A DNA stretch of 10,123 nucleotides from JBPEWY01 sp052032225 (lineage in GTDB: Bacteria > Bacteroidota > Bacteroidia > Flavobacteriales > Flavobacteriaceae). The position numbers were made by a program, and so were the translations under genes. The notes beneath the pieces are model-generated. The model was given only the letters and a program-made list of their open reading frames with translations. It searched no databases and had not been told where the DNA came from. Within the stretch, counting starts at the first letter, position 1; the number at the start of each line of letters is the position of its first letter. Location of the stretch: NCBI GenBank assembly GCA_052032225.1, contig JBPEWY010000089.1, positions 1-10,123 on the forward strand. The letters are read 5' to 3'. This document shows positions 1 to 6,756 of this stretch, one piece after another.

Positions 1-2
1 AC

Positions 3-43
3 AAAACAAAAAACCCCATAAAGACTGGCTTTACAGGGTTTTT
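3..43 (-). terminator. Intrinsic terminator of the tRNA-Gly/tRNA-Leu operon
   Basis: The two arms at 9-23 and 29-43 pair over 15 positions around a five-base loop. Two of those positions (17/35 and 18/34) are mismatches when read as plus-strand RNA but G-U pairs when read as minus-strand RNA, so the hairpin is better formed on the minus strand. It is followed on the minus strand by a run of Us interrupted by a G, read from bases 13 down to 3. It lies just five bases beyond the 3' end of tRNA-Leu, which fits termination of the tRNA transcript. Confidence 0.85.
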
Positions 44-47
44 AAAG

Positions 48-133
48 TACTCGGGGCGGGACTTGAACCCGCACGGACATTTCTGTCCATTGGATTTTAA
101 GTCCAACGTGTCTACCAATTCCACCACCCGAGC
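48..133 (-). tRNA. tRNA-Leu (anticodon UAA)
   Basis: An 86-base cloverleaf can be folded by eye on the minus strand. The acceptor stem GCTCGGG/CCCGAGT has one G-U pair at its first position. The D arm contains the typical GGTGGAATTGGTAGACAC block, the anticodon stem TTGGA/TCCAA encloses the loop CTTAAAA (anticodon at 97-99), and the T arm contains GGTTCAAGTCC. The extended variable arm (GGACAGAAATGTCC) marks it as a class II tRNA, and with the UAA anticodon this makes it leucine. The 3' CCA is not encoded; the discriminator base is A. It lies downstream of tRNA-Gly in the same transcript and reads UUA and UUG codons. Confidence 0.97.
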
Positions 134-145
134 ATATAATCGTCG

Positions 146-218
146 AGCGAAAAACGGGATTCGAACCCGCGACCTCAACCTTGGCAAGGTTGCGCTCTAC
201 CAACTGAGCTATTTTCGC
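146..218 (-). tRNA. tRNA-Gly (anticodon GCC)
   Basis: A standard 73-base class I tRNA on the minus strand. The acceptor stem GCGAAAA/TTTTCGC is a perfect seven pairs, the D arm reads TAGCTCAGTTGGTAGAGC, the anticodon stem CAACC/GGTTG encloses TTGCCAA (anticodon at 183-185), and the T arm contains GGTTCGAATCC. The discriminator base is U and CCA is not encoded. It is the first gene of a two-tRNA operon, 12 bases upstream of tRNA-Leu, and decodes GGC and GGU glycine codons. Confidence 0.97.
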
Positions 219-255
219 AACTATGTCTTAGAACGTCTGTTTCTGAATGCGGATG

Positions 256-285
256 CAAATTTAAAACAATTCTATAAAAAGCAAA
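256..285 (-). promoter_or_regulatory. Bacteroidota-type promoter for the tRNA operon
   Basis: On the minus strand there is an exact -7 box TAAATTTG (256-263), which fits the Bacteroidota consensus TAnnTTTG, preceded by an 18-base spacer and an exact -33 TTTG (282-285). Transcription would start near base 249, about 30 bases upstream of the mature tRNA-Gly. That is a normal 5' leader for RNase P processing. The spacing and location make this the best-supported promoter in the window; the start point itself is inferred. Confidence 0.75.
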
Positions 286-332
286 GCATTTCAAAAAAAA
301 AGATTAAAATTTTTTTGAGTTTTTTAGGTTGA

Positions 333-2948
333 TTACGCTTGTTTTTTCTTTACCAACATTCTTTTAATTTCGTTTAACTTCATTAGAGCTTCTACCGGTG
401 TGAGCGTATCTATGTCTAAATGAACAATTTCCTCTTTAATTTCTTCCAGTAGCGGATCATCGAGCGTTATAAAACTTAATTGTAAATCGTTTTGTGCTGT
501 TTTTAAATTGTCTGTTAATTCTTCGCTTGAATGTGATTTTTCTAATTTTTTTAAAATTTTATTAGCGCGCAGTATTACCTGTTGTGGCATTCCTGCCATT
601 TTAGCAACATGAATCCCAAAACTGTGTTCGCTACCTCCCGGAACTAATTTTCGTAAAAAGAGTACATTGTCTTTTAATTCTTTTACTGCAACGTTATAGT
701 TTTTAATTCGGTTAAACGTTTCAGACATTTCGTTTAATTCATGATAATGTGTAGCAAATAACGTTTTTGGTTTATAAGGATGCTCATGTAGGTATTCTGT
801 TATTGCCCAGGCTATAGAAATCCCATCATATGTACTTGTTCCTCTTCCTATCTCGTCTAAAAGCACCAAGCTTCTTTCTGAAATATTGTTTAATATTGAG
901 GCAGTTTCATTCATCTCTACCATAAAGGTAGATTCTCCCATAGAGATATTATCACTAGCACCAACACGGGTAAAAATTTTATCGACCAGCCCTATAGTAG
1001 CTTCTTTAGCAGGAACAAAACTTCCCATTTGAGCAAGCAGTACAATCAGGGCTGTTTGACGTAAAATGGCCGATTTACCACTCATGTTAGGGCCTGTAAT
1101 CATTATAATTTGTTGCTCTTTGGTGTCTAAATAAACATCATTAGCTATGTAGCTTTCACCAAGTGGTAATTGTTTTTCTATAACCGGATGCCTTCCTTCT
1201 TTTATTTGTATAGATAGGCTATCGGTAACTTCTGGTTTGTTATAGTTGTTGTCTTTGGCTAACGTTGCAAACCCACATAAACAGTCTATTTGTGCAATGT
1301 AATGTGCTGTTTTTTGAATTGGGTTAATAAACTCTTGTAACCACACAATAAGTTGATTGAAGAGTTGTTGCTCAAGTTGTGTGATTTGTTCTTCGGCTGT
1401 TAAAATTTTTGTTTCGTATTCTTTTAGTTCTTGAGTAATGTAACGTTCAGCATTTACAAGAGTTTGTTTTCTAACCCAATCTTCAGGGACTTTATCTTTA
1501 TGAGTGTTCCTAACCTCTATGTAGTAACCAAAAACATTATTCGAAGCAATTTTTAAAGAGGGTATTCCGGTACGTTTACTTTCGCGCTCAAGCATGTTGT
1601 CTAAATAAGTTTTGCCCGATTTAGATAAAGCTCTTAACTCATCTAATTCTTCATTATAACCGGAAGCAATAACGTTACCTTTTAAAACATTAACCGGAGC
1701 ATCTTCAAAAAGCATTTTAGTTACTCGTTCTTGCAATGCTTTGCAAGTGTTAATTTGCGAACCTAATTCTTTAAGAGCAGGTAGTGAACTTGAATTAATG
1801 TTTTCTGTAATAGGCTCTAATGCTTTAAGCGAGTTTTTTAATTGTACTACTTCTCGAGGGGTAATTTTTGCGGTGGCAATTTTAGACACCATTCTTTCTA
1901 AATCGTAAACTTGTTTTAATTGAGTTTTTAGGGTGTCTAAAAGAGAAGAGTTATTGTAAAAATAATCTACTATTTCATGTCGTTTTTTTATCTGCTCCAG
2001 ATTTTTTAAGGGTAATGCCAACCATCGCTTAAGCATTCTTCCTCCCATCGGAGAAATTGTTTTATCTATAACATCTAAAAGTGTAACCGCATTGGTTGTA
2101 TTTGCTTGATAGAGTTCTAAGTTTCTGATGGTAAATTTATCCATCCAAACAAAAGCATCTTCGGCAATACGACTAATTTTAGTTATATGATCTATTCTAT
2201 TGTGCTGTGTTTCTGAAAGGTAATGTAAAACAGCACCGGCAGCAATTATCCCTTCTTTCAGGCTTTCTATACCAAAACCTTTAAGAGAGTTGGTTTTAAA
2301 ATGTTGTGTTAGCGTTTCAAAAGCATAATCTTCTTGATATACCCAATCTTCTAAATAAAAGGTATGAAATTCCCCTCCGAAACTAGCATTAAAAGTACTT
2401 TTTTGTTTTTTAGAGATAAGTAGCTCACTTGGGGCAAAGTTTTGTAAAAGCTTATCTATATATTCTTTATTTCCTTGAGCTGTTAAATACTCTCCGGTAG
2501 AAATGTCTAGTAAAGCAATTCCGTAATGTTTGTTACCAAAATGTATGGCTGCTAAAAAGTTATTTTCTTTAGCAGATAAAATATCATCGTTTAAAGCAAC
2601 ACCGGGTGTAACCAATTCTGTTACCCCTCTTTTAACAATAGTTTTTGTTTGTTTTGGGTCCTCAAGCTGATCGCAAATAGCAACGCGCTCTCCTGCTTTA
2701 ACTAATTTAGGTAAATAAGTATGTAACGAATGGTGCGGAAATCCGGCTAATTCTGTTTGATCTCCACCATTATTTCTGTGCGTTAAAACAATTCCTAAAA
2801 TTCTAGCTGCCTTTACGGCATCTTCTCCAAAAGTTTCGTAAAAATCTCCAACTCTAAACAGCAACAACGCATCAGGATACTTAGCCTTAATCTGGTTGTA
2901 CTGTTTCATTAAGGGAGTTTCTTTTTTGCTTTTTGTTTTTGCTGCCAA
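333..2948 (-). CDS. mutS: DNA mismatch repair protein MutS
   Basis: MutS recognises base mismatches and small loops in DNA and uses ATP to recruit MutL. The 871-residue product has the full MutS1 architecture. The mismatch-binding domain carries the Phe-Tyr-Glu motif at residues 36-38 (Phe36 wedge, Glu38). The connector, lever and clamp regions follow, and then the ATPase has Walker A GPNMSGKS at 619-626 and Walker B with Asp698-Glu699 followed by IGRGTSTYDG. Near the C terminus is the dimerisation/helix-turn-helix region around HVAKMAGMPQQVILRA. Length is normal for the family. The start is TTG, because a TAA stop sits directly before it in frame. This start makes the numbering of TPxMxQY and FYE match what I recall for the E. 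coli protein; the next in-frame Met (residue 14) lies inside that conserved block. The gene reads toward the tRNA operon and diverges from the RNA methyltransferase gene. Confidence 0.97.
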   Translation of the reverse strand: MAAKTKSKKETPLMKQYNQIKAKYPDALLLFRVGDFYETFGEDAVKAARILGIVLTHRNNGGDQTELAGFPHHSLHTYLPKLVKAGERVAICDQLEDPKQTKTIVKRGVTELVTPGVALNDDILSAKENNFLAAIHFGNKHYGIALLDISTGEYLTAQGNKEYIDKLLQNFAPSELLISKKQKSTFNASFGGEFHTFYLEDWVYQEDYAFETLTQHFKTNSLKGFGIESLKEGIIAAGAVLHYLSETQHNRIDHITKISRIAEDAFVWMDKFTIRNLELYQANTTNAVTLLDVIDKTISPMGGRMLKRWLALPLKNLEQIKKRHEIVDYFYNNSSLLDTLKTQLKQVYDLERMVSKIATAKITPREVVQLKNSLKALEPITENINSSSLPALKELGSQINTCKALQERVTKMLFEDAPVNVLKGNVIASGYNEELDELRALSKSGKTYLDNMLERESKRTGIPSLKIASNNVFGYYIEVRNTHKDKVPEDWVRKQTLVNAERYITQELKEYETKILTAEEQITQLEQQLFNQLIVWLQEFINPIQKTAHYIAQIDCLCGFATLAKDNNYNKPEVTDSLSIQIKEGRHPVIEKQLPLGESYIANDVYLDTKEQQIIMITGPNMSGKSAILRQTALIVLLAQMGSFVPAKEATIGLVDKIFTRVGASDNISMGESTFMVEMNETASILNNISERSLVLLDEIGRGTSTYDGISIAWAITEYLHEHPYKPKTLFATHYHELNEMSETFNRIKNYNVAVKELKDNVLFLRKLVPGGSEHSFGIHVAKMAGMPQQVILRANKILKKLEKSHSSEELTDNLKTAQNDLQLSFITLDDPLLEEIKEEIVHLDIDTLTPVEALMKLNEIKRMLVKKKQA

Positions 2949-3089
2949 TTATAAACCTATTTTTTGGGTTATTTTTGCCTTGAAAAGGCTGTATTGCGAA
3001 GTTACATTTTTTACACGCTTTAATACAGTAACGAGGCTTGATTGTTAATAATTTTAAATAAGTTTTACTGGCAAAATATAGGTGTTATA
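2949..3089. other. Divergent intergenic region between mutS and the methyltransferase gene, with inverted repeats
   Basis: This region of about 140 bases must hold the promoters of both flanking genes. It contains two adjacent inverted repeats: a compact hairpin GCCTT-gaa-AAGGC at 2977-2989, and a longer one with perfect seven-base arms CTGTATT (2989-2995) and AATACAG (3022-3028). The longer one can add three more pairs (GCG/CGC, 2996-2998 with 3016-3018) across a TTT bulge. A plus-strand TATTTTTG at 2970-2977 matches the TAnnTTTG -7 box but lacks a well-spaced -33 box. I saw no good minus-strand promoter for mutS; the nearest match is TAACTTCG, with one mismatch. Confidence 0.5.
3038..3066 (+). 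promoter_or_regulatory. Possible promoter of the TrmH-family methyltransferase gene
   Basis: A TTG at 3038-3040 is followed by an 18-base spacer and TAAGTTTT (3059-3066), which matches the Bacteroidota -7 consensus TAnnTTTG in all but the last base. The predicted start point near 3073 would leave a short leader before the ATG at 3090. It would also rule out the upstream TTG at 3042 as the translation start. The match is imperfect and the region is AT-rich, so this is only a candidate. Confidence 0.35.
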
Positions 3090-3623
3090 ATGCGAAAATT
3101 AAAGAATAGTGAATTAAACCGATTAGATGTAGCGGCTTTTAAAAAAGCAGAGAAAAGCCCGATAGTTGTTGTATTAGATAATATTAGAAGTTTAAATAAT
3201 ATCGGATCTGTTTTTAGAACAGCCGATGCATTTTTGATAGAAAAAATTTATTTATGCGGAATTACTGCAAAACCACCTCATAAAGATATTCATAAAACAG
3301 CTTTAGGAGCTACAGAAAGTGTAAATTGGGAGTATGCAAAAAACACTATTGATGTTATTAATAGTTTAAAAAAGCAGGGATACACAATTGTATCAATAGA
3401 GCAGGCTGAAAATGCTACAATGCTAAATGAATTTTCAATTGCACCCAACACAAAATATGCAGTTGTTTTTGGTAACGAAGTAAAAGGAGTTTTGCAGGAA
3501 GTTGTAAATGAGTCTGATGTAGTTGTAGAGATTCCACAATATGGTACAAAACATTCACTAAATATATCTGTTAGTGCCGGAATAGTGTTATGGCATATGT
3601 TTAATTTATTGCCTAAAAAATAA
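3090..3623 (+). CDS. SpoU/TrmH-family RNA 2'-O-methyltransferase
   Basis: The 178-residue product is a compact SPOUT (alpha/beta knot) methyltransferase, predicted to transfer a methyl group from S-adenosylmethionine to a ribose 2'-OH in tRNA or rRNA. All three SpoU signature motifs are visible. Motif 1 is NNIGSVFRTADAF (Asn36/Asn37, Arg43). Motif 2 is VVFGNEVKGV (Gly128-Asn129-Glu130). Motif 3 is HSLNISVSAGIVLW (Leu157-Asn158-Ile159-Ser160), which forms the knot that binds the cofactor. There is no N-terminal substrate-binding domain of the RlmB type, so the minimal form resembles TrmH or TrmL-like enzymes; the exact RNA target cannot be read from the sequence. I chose the ATG at 3090 over an in-frame TTG at 3042 because the extra 16 residues look like translated AT-rich leader. 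It diverges from mutS and converges on the folK fusion gene. Confidence 0.9.
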   Translation: MRKLKNSELNRLDVAAFKKAEKSPIVVVLDNIRSLNNIGSVFRTADAFLIEKIYLCGITAKPPHKDIHKTALGATESVNWEYAKNTIDVINSLKKQGYTIVSIEQAENATMLNEFSIAPNTKYAVVFGNEVKGVLQEVVNESDVVVEIPQYGTKHSLNISVSAGIVLWHMFNLLPKK

Positions 3624-3655
3624 AAAGCCCGATATTATTTTACCGGGCTCTTTAA
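3613..3655. terminator. Bidirectional intrinsic terminator between convergent genes
   Basis: The arms AGCCCG (3626-3631) and CGGGCT (3644-3649) form a GC-rich stem with a 12-base AT-rich loop, directly after the methyltransferase stop codon. Read on the plus strand, the trailing tract is short (CTCTTTAA). Read on the minus strand, the hairpin is followed by TTTTTATTTTTT (3613-3626 reversed), a stronger U tract. It can therefore end transcripts from both convergent genes and is probably stronger for the folK-kinase transcript arriving from the right. Confidence 0.75.
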
Positions 3656-3667
3656 GGCTGAAATATA

Positions 3668-3694
3668 AAGTTTGAGTTAGCTAGCCTAAAACTT
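3668..3694. repeat. Imperfect palindrome in the convergent gap
   Basis: The arms AAGTTTGAG (3668-3676) and CTAAAACTT (3686-3694) are complementary at eight of nine positions around a nine-base centre containing TAGCTA. It lies between the GC-rich terminator and the end of the folK fusion gene. On the plus strand it is followed by TTTTAA, so it could be a weak back-up terminator, but no function is shown. Confidence 0.4.
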
Positions 3695-3766
3695 TTAAGC
3701 AGTGCTAATTAAAGAAACGTTTTTTACAAAACCAAAAAAACTTAAAAAAATCCTAAAGCGGTAGTG

Positions 3767-4912
3767 TTATTCTTTCTTTTTAGAATGGAAATCCAGAATC
3801 TTATTTATAATGTAGCGGTAGTCTGATTCGTTTTTTACAAAATCCATTTCGGTAATATCTATTACCAAAGCATTTAGCTCTTTGTAGCTTTTAATGTACT
3901 CAAAATAACTTTTGTTGATGGCATTTAAGTAATCTGCCGGAATATGTTGCTCATAACTTCTGCCACGTTTTTTTATGTTTTCTAATAACCGCTCTGTGCT
4001 TTGGTATAAATACACATAAACATCTGGTTTTATAACCTCTTTGTACATAAAATTAAAGAGCTTTCGGTATAATTTAAACTCTTCGTTTGGCAAGGTTACT
4101 TTGGCAAAAATTAACGATTTAAATATATCGTAATCACTTACCAGAAAGCTATTAAATAAATCCGGCTGAGTAGTGTCGTCTGTAAATTGTTGATAGCGCT
4201 CTGCTAAAAAAGACATTTCTAGCGGAAAAGCATACCGTTGTTGATCTTCGTAAAACTTAGGTAAAAATGGGTTATCTGCAAATTGCTCTAAAATTAGTTT
4301 TCCGTTAAAATCATTGGCAATTTTAGTAGCTAATGTTGTTTTACCGGCTCCAATATTACCTTCTATGGCAATAAAATTTATATCGGTAAACGATACTGTT
4401 TGGGTATCTTTTAAATTATAATGTGTAGTTTCTATTAAACTGTTGTCATTACAAACATCTAATAATTGCTTTATAGTTTTTTTAGCTGTTGGATGTATAG
4501 TGTTTGGAGCAATATCTGCTAATGGTTTTAAAACAAAAATTCTGTTGGTAATCTCCGGATGAGGTATTTTTAGCTCAGGGGTATTAATAACTTCATTTTC
4601 ATAAAAAAGCACATCAATATCAATAGTTCTAGAAGTGTATCCAAACTGTTTATCTCTAACCCTTCCTAGATTTTGCTCAATCTGTAAAATAATTTTTAAC
4701 AACTCTTGTGGTTGCAAATGGGTATCTATTGCAACGCATACATTTAAAAAAAAGTCGCCATTAAAGCCCCAAGCCTCAGTTTTGTAAATAGGAGAACTTA
4801 CAACAATCGGGGCAATAAGAGCTTCTAGCTTTTTTACAGCTTCTTTCAAGTAGGCAACTCTATCACCAATATTACTTCCTAACGATAAATATACCCGTCT
4901 TAAATTCTTCAT
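3767..4912 (-). CDS. folK: Fused FolK (HPPK) and deoxynucleoside kinase
   Basis: The 381-residue product joins two enzymes. Residues 5 to about 155 are 6-hydroxymethyl-7,8-dihydropterin pyrophosphokinase, which passes pyrophosphate from ATP to the pterin in folate synthesis. It shows VYLSLGSNIGDR (7-18) and RTIDID (95-100), whose Asp98 and Asp100 bind Mg2+. Residues from about 178 on are a deoxynucleoside kinase of the dGK/dAK family, which phosphorylates salvaged deoxynucleosides. It has the P-loop GNIGAGKT (185-192) and the lid RGRSYE (316-321). The position where many relatives carry an E/D-R-S motif reads Ser259-Asp260-Tyr261. A linker of about 20 residues separates the halves, with no stop or frameshift. 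The ATG at 4912 is preferred over an in-frame GTG at 4945: GGAAG stands just upstream and the HPPK domain begins right after it. I recall similar fusions in flavobacteria, so this is probably lineage-typical. Nucleoside preference is not readable. Confidence 0.93.
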   Translation of the reverse strand: MKNLRRVYLSLGSNIGDRVAYLKEAVKKLEALIAPIVVSSPIYKTEAWGFNGDFFLNVCVAIDTHLQPQELLKIILQIEQNLGRVRDKQFGYTSRTIDIDVLFYENEVINTPELKIPHPEITNRIFVLKPLADIAPNTIHPTAKKTIKQLLDVCNDNSLIETTHYNLKDTQTVSFTDINFIAIEGNIGAGKTTLATKIANDFNGKLILEQFADNPFLPKFYEDQQRYAFPLEMSFLAERYQQFTDDTTQPDLFNSFLVSDYDIFKSLIFAKVTLPNEEFKLYRKLFNFMYKEVIKPDVYVYLYQSTERLLENIKKRGRSYEQHIPADYLNAINKSYFEYIKSYKELNALVIDITEMDFVKNESDYRYIINKILDFHSKKKE

Positions 4913-4986
4913 AATCTTCCGGCAAAGTAAACAAAAGAAATTCACAAAAGTTTATCTTTGTTGGCATTGTTAATAAGTTTTTTGCT
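4913..4986. promoter_or_regulatory. Divergent promoter region of folK-dNK and sppA
   Basis: The 74-base gap contains an exact plus-strand Bacteroidota -7 box, TATCTTTG (4953-4960). It would start the sppA transcript near 4967, about 20 bases before its ATG. I see no TTG at the expected -33 distance upstream of it. On the minus strand, TTACTTTG (4923-4930) is a one-mismatch -7 box for folK, but it lies so close to the ATG that the leader would be only a few bases. The plus-strand call is the firmer of the two. Confidence 0.5.
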
Positions 4987-6750
4987 ATGAAATTTCTACG
5001 AAATCTACTGGCTTCAATTTTAGGTACTTTAGTAGCATTTGGTATTTGCTTTTTTATGATTTTACTGCTTGCTGCATTAGCCGGAACAGAAGACAAAGGT
5101 GTTTATGTGCCTAATAATGCTGTATTAGAATTGCGTTTAAATGAACCAATTAAAGACTACGGTGGAAAGTACAGTTTTAGAGATTTAGATTTTTCGTTTG
5201 AAAAGTATAACGGACTTAACAATATTATTGACGCTATTGCTTATGCTAAAACAGACAATAAAATAAAAGGAATAAGCATAAACACTAATTTTATAATAGC
5301 AGGGTACGCACAAATTCAGGCGCTTAGACGGGCTTTAGAAGACTTTAAAACTTCCGGAAAATTTGTATATGCGTATGGTGATTTATTATTACAAAAAGAC
5401 TATTACTTAGCTTCGGTTGCAGATTCGGTTTTTTTAAATCCGGTAGGACAATTAGATTTTAGAGGATTATCGTCTGAGGTGCTTTATTTTAAAGATTTTC
5501 AAGAGAAATCGGGTGTTAAAATGGAGGTTGTTAGACACGGTAAATATAAAAGTGCCGTAGAACCTTATTTAGAAAACACCATGAGTGACGAAAACAGAGA
5601 GCAAATCTCTGAGCTGTTATTGTCTATTTGGGAAGCCATAACAAATGATATTGCTAAAAGTAGGAATATAGCAACTCAAAAACTAAATGAAATTGCAGAT
5701 AACTTAAGTGCAAGAACACCAGTTTTAGCAAAAAACAATCAATTAATAGACGCTGTTGCTTACTTAGATGAATATGAGGATAGATTAAAAGAAGCTTTGC
5801 ATCAATCAACCAATAAAGATCTTAATTACATCGGAATAGAAAAGTATGCTGAGTATGCTGCAAAAAAGAAACGTTTTAGAAGCAAAAATAAAATAGCTGT
5901 ACTCTATGCCCAAGGAGAGATTTTGTATGGCATGGGAGGCGACCAAATTATTGGTCAGGATTTAATGATAAAAGCCATCAGAGATGCCGGCAACGATAAT
6001 AATGTAAAAGCAATTGTTTTACGGGTAGATTCTCCGGGTGGTGCTGCAATCGTTGCAGATATAATTTGGAGAGAATTAGAAATAGCCAAACAAAGCAAAC
6101 CTGTAGTTGTTTCTATGGGGAATGTTGCAGCTTCGGGAGGGTATTATATTGCTGCCGGAGCACATAAAATATATGCAGAGCCTACAACGGTTACAGGTTC
6201 TATTGGTGTTTTTAGCACCATTCCTAATATAGAAGGGTTGGCCAACAAATTGGGTATAAATGCAGAGCAAGTGGCAACGCATAAGCAAGCCGTTGGATAT
6301 AGTCTTTTTGAACCCATGTCTGATGACTTTAGAAACTACATTGAAGAAGGCAACGAAGATACTTATACTACTTTTTTAGAACGAGTAGCTTCTGGCAGAA
6401 ATATTCCTGTAGATAGTGTACATGCTATTGCCCAAGGAAGGGTTTGGAGCGGAGCACATGCAAAAAAAATTGGGTTGGTAGATGAGCTTGGAGGCTTAGA
6501 AGATGCAATACAAGAGGCGGCCAACCTGGCCAATGTAGAGAACTTTACAATTGTAAATTACCCGGAATACGAAACCAGTATAGAAGAGTTTTTAGAAAGG
6601 CTTTCAGGATTTCCGATAATTTCAACTAAAAAAGATAAGCTGATAAATGAAATAGGGCACGAAGCATATATGCTATTACAGCAATTAAAATTAATGACAC
6701 AACAAAAAGGGGTGCAGGCCAGATTACCCTATACATTAAACATAAAGTAG
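4987..6750 (+). CDS. sppA: Signal peptide peptidase SppA, 67K (long) type
   Basis: SppA is a membrane-anchored serine protease (family S49) that degrades cleaved signal peptides and perhaps other membrane-associated peptides. The 587-residue product is the long, two-repeat form. An N-terminal membrane helix (about residues 5-34) is followed by a first S49 repeat with GKYKSAVEPY, whose Lys188 is the predicted general base. The second repeat has DSPGGAA and ASGGYY, with Ser383 as the predicted nucleophile, then TVTGSIGVF. The Lys/Ser split between the two repeats matches the catalytic dyad known for E. coli SppA. The start is the first ATG after the promoter-like TATCTTTG and gives a good membrane anchor. 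The transporter gene follows after six bases, so the two are probably co-transcribed. No key residue is missing. Confidence 0.96.
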   Translation: MKFLRNLLASILGTLVAFGICFFMILLLAALAGTEDKGVYVPNNAVLELRLNEPIKDYGGKYSFRDLDFSFEKYNGLNNIIDAIAYAKTDNKIKGISINTNFIIAGYAQIQALRRALEDFKTSGKFVYAYGDLLLQKDYYLASVADSVFLNPVGQLDFRGLSSEVLYFKDFQEKSGVKMEVVRHGKYKSAVEPYLENTMSDENREQISELLLSIWEAITNDIAKSRNIATQKLNEIADNLSARTPVLAKNNQLIDAVAYLDEYEDRLKEALHQSTNKDLNYIGIEKYAEYAAKKKRFRSKNKIAVLYAQGEILYGMGGDQIIGQDLMIKAIRDAGNDNNVKAIVLRVDSPGGAAIVADIIWRELEIAKQSKPVVVSMGNVAASGGYYIAAGAHKIYAEPTTVTGSIGVFSTIPNIEGLANKLGINAEQVATHKQAVGYSLFEPMSDDFRNYIEEGNEDTYTTFLERVASGRNIPVDSVHAIAQGRVWSGAHAKKIGLVDELGGLEDAIQEAANLANVENFTIVNYPEYETSIEEFLERLSGFPIISTKKDKLINEIGHEAYMLLQQLKLMTQQKGVQARLPYTLNIK

Positions 6751-6756
6751 GGTAGC

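Noticed and set aside
63..332. Plus-strand open frame of 89 codons across the tRNA operon
   Set aside because: It is the antisense of two tRNA genes and their promoter and ends in poly-A/T sequence; there is no protein-like pattern.
287..332. Possible terminator of mutS in the A/T runs after its stop codon
   Set aside because: The only pairing is between A and T homopolymer runs with no GC-rich stem, so a hairpin terminator cannot be supported. mutS transcripts may run into the tRNA operon and end at 3-43.
3042..3089. N-terminal extension of the methyltransferase from a TTG at 3042
   Set aside because: The added residues look like translated AT-rich leader, a promoter-like element overlaps it, and the ATG at 3090 gives the usual compact length.
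4913..4945. N-terminal extension of the FolK fusion from a GTG at 4945
   Set aside because: The added stretch is unlike the HPPK N terminus, and the ATG at 4912 has a GGAAG just upstream and starts just before the conserved VYLSLGSN.
4872..5096. Minus-strand open frame over the folK/sppA divergent region
   Set aside because: It overlaps the 5' ends of two well-supported genes in another frame or strand and has no recognisable domain.
6076..6288. Minus-strand open frame inside sppA
   Set aside because: It is a shadow of the SppA catalytic core; its Cys/Arg-rich product resembles no family I recognise.
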